Positions 9,384 through 12,199 of a stretch of 12,199 nucleotides of DNA are shown here, piece by piece. Below the pieces are notes generated by a model, which searched no databases, was not told the DNA's origin, and saw nothing but the letters and a program-made list of their open reading frames with translations. The position numbers and the translations under genes are program-made. The stretch spans positions 1 to 12,199 of the forward strand of contig UZAE01001642.1 of assembly GCA_900617975.1 (NCBI GenBank). The letters run 5' to 3'. Source of the stretch: Rodentolepis nana. Lineage: Eukaryota > Platyhelminthes > Cestoda > Cyclophyllidea > Hymenolepididae. Numbering within the stretch: position 1 is the stretch's first letter; the number at the start of each line of letters is the position of its first letter.

Positions 9384-9659
9384 TTTAGACTACGTTCCGG
9401 ACACGATTGATTGGCAAGACACCTTCACAGATTGGGATCAAGACACCTTCACAGATTGGGAGTATACACTCAACCCACGTGGCCTCTATGTAACCTATAG
9501 GAAGAAATGGAGAAGACCCACCTGATTCGGTGTCCAGCCCTAAAGACAACGACGGAAAGCCAGAGATACTGGGAAGCAAGAAGACAGCTAATGAACTGCT
9601 ATTAATTAACTACTATAAATGTACCCCCACCCTTGGGGAAAGCTGAAGTCAAAGTTTAA
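9384..9659 (+). pseudogene. decayed C-terminal end of LINE ORF2
   Basis: The reading frame set by TGA at 9408-9410 matches the C-terminus of the polyprotein in the - strand copy. It is broken by TGA at 9408-9410 (shared with the other copy), TAG at 9498-9500 and TAA at 9603-9605 before the natural TAA at 9657-9659. The first cysteine of the C-terminal Cys/His cluster is replaced by tryptophan (tgg for tgc). A 24-base segment is tandemly duplicated in frame (9415-9438 and 9439-9462), repeating eight codons. It cannot encode a working protein. Confidence 0.85.
9415..9462 (+). repeat. 24-bp tandem duplication inside LINE copy A
   Basis: Two units, 9415-9438 and 9439-9462, start caagacaccttcacagattg and differ only in the last base. 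The other LINE copy has one unit, so the duplication is private to this copy or its lineage. Being 24 bases, it keeps the frame. Confidence 0.9.
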
Positions 9660-9708
9660 GGGCTAATGATAAATATCACAAAGCCTTCCATTTGAAATAA
9701 ATAAATAA

Positions 9709-10566
9709 GTCATTTAAGGAGTGTATTTGATTGAGCACTTTCTATGTGTGATTTAGTGTTCAAATGTTCAAATGGTAAAGTTGGAACGTCCACCAGAATC
9801 CAAACATCATTCCTAGATTGGTGTCACTATCATATCTTTGATCATTCACTTTGCACCGGAATATTCGTCTTAGCTCAACTGTGCATCTGATTATACCCGC
9901 AGAATTAAGCTCACATCTCAAGGTCTATTGAGGTAGTCTTTGCATATTCAAACCCTTCAAATGGGTAGCGAGTAACATCTGGTAGCTTGGGTGTTAGTTT
10001 CACTGATATTGGTAACTCTAGCTTCAGCAAACCTGAAAAATGTCGAATGTATTTTTAATAAAATAGAAGCATTTATTCCCTATCCTTTAACTTTCAATGC
10101 TCGTTCTTTGAAAAACCCTATTGCTTAATATAATTGACAATATATAATGACAAATGTTATTAGATCCATTAACTTAGCAAATTTTTGACGTCAATTATTG
10201 TCAAAATCCTTTTCTCTCCTGTCTCCGTTATAATGAAGACATAATGACCAGTCAATATTTATAATTACCGACAGCAAAATAGGCCGGTGATTGTTCCACT
10301 TACTTCTATTGCTTGTAATATTCACTAAAAATAATCAGTGCGAGTAGTACATTGAGAATTGAGAACCCACTAAAAGTAATCGCATATCAAAATCGTGCAT
10401 TAATAACCGGAACAAGTATCCAATGTAAGTTCGAAAAAATATGTGTTTTTGTTGATTCATCCTACTTCAATTTTCCTTGAGCACTGTTTGAGGTCTATGA
10501 CGCCACAGTTTCTTTCCATTATCAGATAGTAAAAAATGTAAATGCTTTAGGGTTTAAATGAAGCGG
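9709..10566. other. AT-rich non-coding stretch
   Basis: No open frame of interest, RNA gene or repeat was recognised between the end of LINE copy A and the candidate exon on the - strand. Confidence 0.5.
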
Positions 10567-10687
10567 TCAGTGATAGGAACCTAATGAAGAAAAACCGGAA
10601 ACGATATTTAAAACTGCAAGAACTCCCAAGCAAAGGCGTGTAAAGGCCATGCTCTGCTCTTCTTGAGGAAAATCTTGCGTCCAGGCA
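10567..10687 (-). CDS. candidate first coding exon with signal peptide (uncertain)
   Basis: On the - strand an ATG at 10650-10648 opens a 27-codon frame ending at TGA 10567. The peptide starts MAFTRLCLGVLAVLNIVSGF: a short n-region with one Arg, a hydrophobic core and small residues after it, the usual build of a secretory signal peptide. If a GT at 10580-10579 (context TTAG|GTTCCT) is a splice donor, the coding part would be 10650-10581 in phase 1, continuing in an exon that would have to lie further along the - strand. A pyrimidine tract with AG at 10689-10688 upstream could be an acceptor. The segment 10581-10687 is about 44% G+C by hand count, above its surroundings. The donor is weak, no second exon was found, and the protein is not one I recognise. 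It may be a chance hydrophobic frame. Confidence 0.25.
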
Positions 10688-10750
10688 CTAAAAAGGAAAT
10701 TTATCATATGTCTGTCTGGTTTCACCCACCTACAGGTCTTTTTTCCCAAG

Positions 10751-11432
10751 CATTGAAAGAAAAGAGAATAGCAAAATGCGACAACATAAATTAACAGTTA
10801 ATGTTTGCAGAAAGGAGGAGAAAATGTATTTAGCCAACCGTCGAATTTCTAACAAAATAGCAATGAGGAAGCCGATATTTATTCTCACGTGATCCTCAGT
10901 AAAGCGTTAATTACGATAACATTCCACCTTTAATTAAATTTTGAGGCTTGTCAATTTGAATTGTGCGACTTTAAACTCAATATGTTAATGCAAATAGTAG
11001 TTCTTTAGACATCCAATTTCGAAACAGAAAACGCTAATCATGTGTTCTAGCAAACCGATGTTGTCATGGTAACATGAATGCCCTACTAATAAATAAAATT
11101 AATACCAGATGAACAAATATTTTCTGGAGAATCAATTGTTACCACATATTTATTTTGACTATGCGACATTTCTTCAAAGTTTTGCCAATAACAGCTATTT
11201 GATAACAGATTAGTCAATAAATTCTTCAAGTCATAGTTTATTGAATGGAAAAATTATATGTTTAAATTCATTTAATCAAAAAAGTGTCATTGTGATATTT
11301 TGTCTATATGTTGTTCCTGAACGATTCAGATTTCCTAATTGTGAGCAGAGAAATGCATTAAAGAATATAATTAGCCAAAATATACGTTATTTCCTATTTT
11401 TGTGGTTAAGGAATTTTAATCGTTTAAAACTC
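10751..11432. other. AT-rich non-coding stretch
   Basis: Nothing was recognised. The 73-codon frame at 11241-11462 on + runs into the 3' end of the LINE on the other strand and has no domain. Confidence 0.5.
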
Positions 11433-12199
11433 TATTATTATTTCAAATGGAAGGCTTTGTGATATTTATCATTAGCACTTAAACTTTGATTTTAGCTTCC
11501 CCCAAGGGTGGGGGTACATTTAAAGCAGTTAATAAATAGCAGTTCATTAGCTGTCTTCTTGCTTCCCAGTATCTTTGGCTTTCCGTCGTTGCCTTTAGGG
11601 CTGGACACCGAATCAGGTGGGTCTTCTCCATTTCCTCCTGTAGGTTACATAAAGGGCATGTGGGTTGAGTGTATACTCCCAATCTGTGAAGGTGTCTTGC
11701 CAATCAATCGTGTCCGGAACGTAGTCTAAACTCAGCAAAGGCTTCGATTCTTGGCCAGTCAGATATGTCGGAGAGTGCCACTGTCCTCTGTTTCTCCTTT
11801 GTTCGAGCTTTAAGTTCGTTGCACCTTGAGGTCTTGAATTCTCTTCTGATTAAGGCCTTCATTGTGTGGAAAGACATCGGCCGGTCCATGCATTGCAAAA
11901 TCGTTGTCCCCTTCTTAGCAAGTGTGTCAGCAAACTCATTGCCTTTAATACCACAGTGACCAGAAATCCATTGTAGGACCACAGTTTTGTTTTTCTCTCT
12001 CAGCAGCTCATAGAGTTTTCTACATTCCTTTATCTCAGCTGTTTTGGGTGGCTCTCCACTTCCAATTGAGTTTATTGCTGACTGTGAGTCCGAAAGTTTC
12101 ACCGCTTTGGTTAATTTCGTATCCAGACAACATAATTGGCATAGTGCTATCCTTATGGACTCTATTTCTCCTCCAATAGCGGATCTATTGTGTCCCACT
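11433..12199 (-). mobile_element. LINE (non-LTR retrotransposon) copy B, 3' part, running off the window
   Basis: This element lies on the - strand, entering at the right edge of the window and ending with a short untranslated region and a TAATAATA tail near 11433. Its coding part holds most of an RNase H domain and a C-terminal Cys/His cluster, as in Jockey/I/R1-like LINEs of arthropods. The 3' untranslated region is only some 45 bases long and carries gctaatgataa (complement of 11466-11476). It is nearly identical to copy A at 9373-9708, in opposite orientation. The reverse transcriptase and the 5' end, if present, lie beyond the window. Confidence 0.9.
11479..12199 (-). pseudogene. LINE ORF2 C-terminal part: RNase H domain plus Cys/His cluster, one in-frame stop
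   Basis: RNase H removes RNA from RNA/DNA hybrids during element copying. Counting codons from 12198, the frame shows the catalytic residues of the family: Glu11 (GGEIESIRIAL), Asp37 (LSDSQSAINSI), His81 and Asp91 within SGHCGIKGNEFADTLAKKG. The first catalytic Asp would lie beyond the window edge. The frame is open from the edge to a TGA at 11706-11704, then continues in the same frame for 74 codons to TAA at 11481-11479. This distal part has a C-x2-C-x9-H-x3-C cluster (CPLC...H...C) typical of LINE C-termini. Apart from the TGA there is no frameshift or stop. Related elements usually have a cysteine after GHD at this spot, so Cys-to-stop is likely. The true start of the ORF is outside the window; the GTG at 12198 is only the first codon visible. 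Confidence 0.85.

Larger units (their letters stand above)
9373..9708 (+). mobile_element. 5'-truncated LINE copy A (3' end only)
   Basis: This is the last third of a kilobase of a non-LTR retrotransposon, nearly identical over its coding part and 3' end to the - strand element at 11433-12199. It comprises the end of the RNase H-bearing ORF, a stop at 9657-9659, a short 3' untranslated region with gctaatgataa at 9662-9672, and a tail of ATAAATAAATAA type. Strong 5' truncation is typical of LINE insertions. At the left end tttagactgag at 9373-9383 partly repeats the next bases, so the junction could be 9373 or a few bases later. No target-site duplication could be defined. The closing gctaatgataa...catttgaaataaa block resembles the SINE tails. 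Confidence 0.85.

Noticed and set aside
9385..9579. - strand open frame of 64 codons opposite LINE copy A, with a similar + strand frame at 11508-11729 opposite copy B
   Set aside because: Both are antisense shadows of the LINE coding sequence. Their mutual similarity only reflects the shared element.
1..12199. CRISPR array, phage, bacterial operon or defence system
   Set aside because: There are no spaced direct repeats, no ribosome binding sites, no dense coding frames and no related proteins. The composition and LINE/SINE content indicate a eukaryotic nuclear genome.

Overview
The window looks like nuclear DNA of an arthropod, possibly a spider or other chelicerate. It is strongly AT-rich, has no operon-like gene packing or long open frames, and holds truncated copies of a LINE whose RNase H sequence is of the arthropod Jockey/I/R1-like kind. 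The taxon guess rests on the style of that protein and is not proven. No complete host gene is recognisable.

Layout. Positions 1-2501 are unannotated AT-rich DNA with a slightly GC-richer start and a pair of back-to-back palindromes near 1951-1976. A SINE-like element with a perfect 13-bp target-site duplication sits at 2515-2839, and a second copy lies at 7040-7334. An unidentified repeat of about 147 bp occurs twice in direct orientation (3074-3220 and 4856-5000). A G-run lies at 4172-4190 and a (TA)n microsatellite at 5609-5635. A tRNA-like element with A-box, B-box and T-arm lies near 5881-6063. Positions 7347-9372 are featureless AT-rich DNA.

The right-hand part has two copies of one LINE family in opposite orientation: a short 5'-truncated one on + (9373-9708) and a longer one on - (11433 to the window end). 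The longer copy keeps most of the RNase H domain and a C-terminal Cys/His cluster. Both copies carry the same in-frame TGA. Between them, on the - strand at 10567-10687, is a GC-richer segment that could be the first exon of a secreted protein. This is a low-confidence call.

How the parts relate. The last 60 bases or so of the SINE copies resemble the 3' end of the LINE, with a shared gctaatgataa block and then an ATTTGA-AATAAA-type tail in the better copy. This is the arrangement expected if the SINE was copied by that LINE's reverse transcriptase. This putative SINE/LINE partnership is the most interesting thing in the window.
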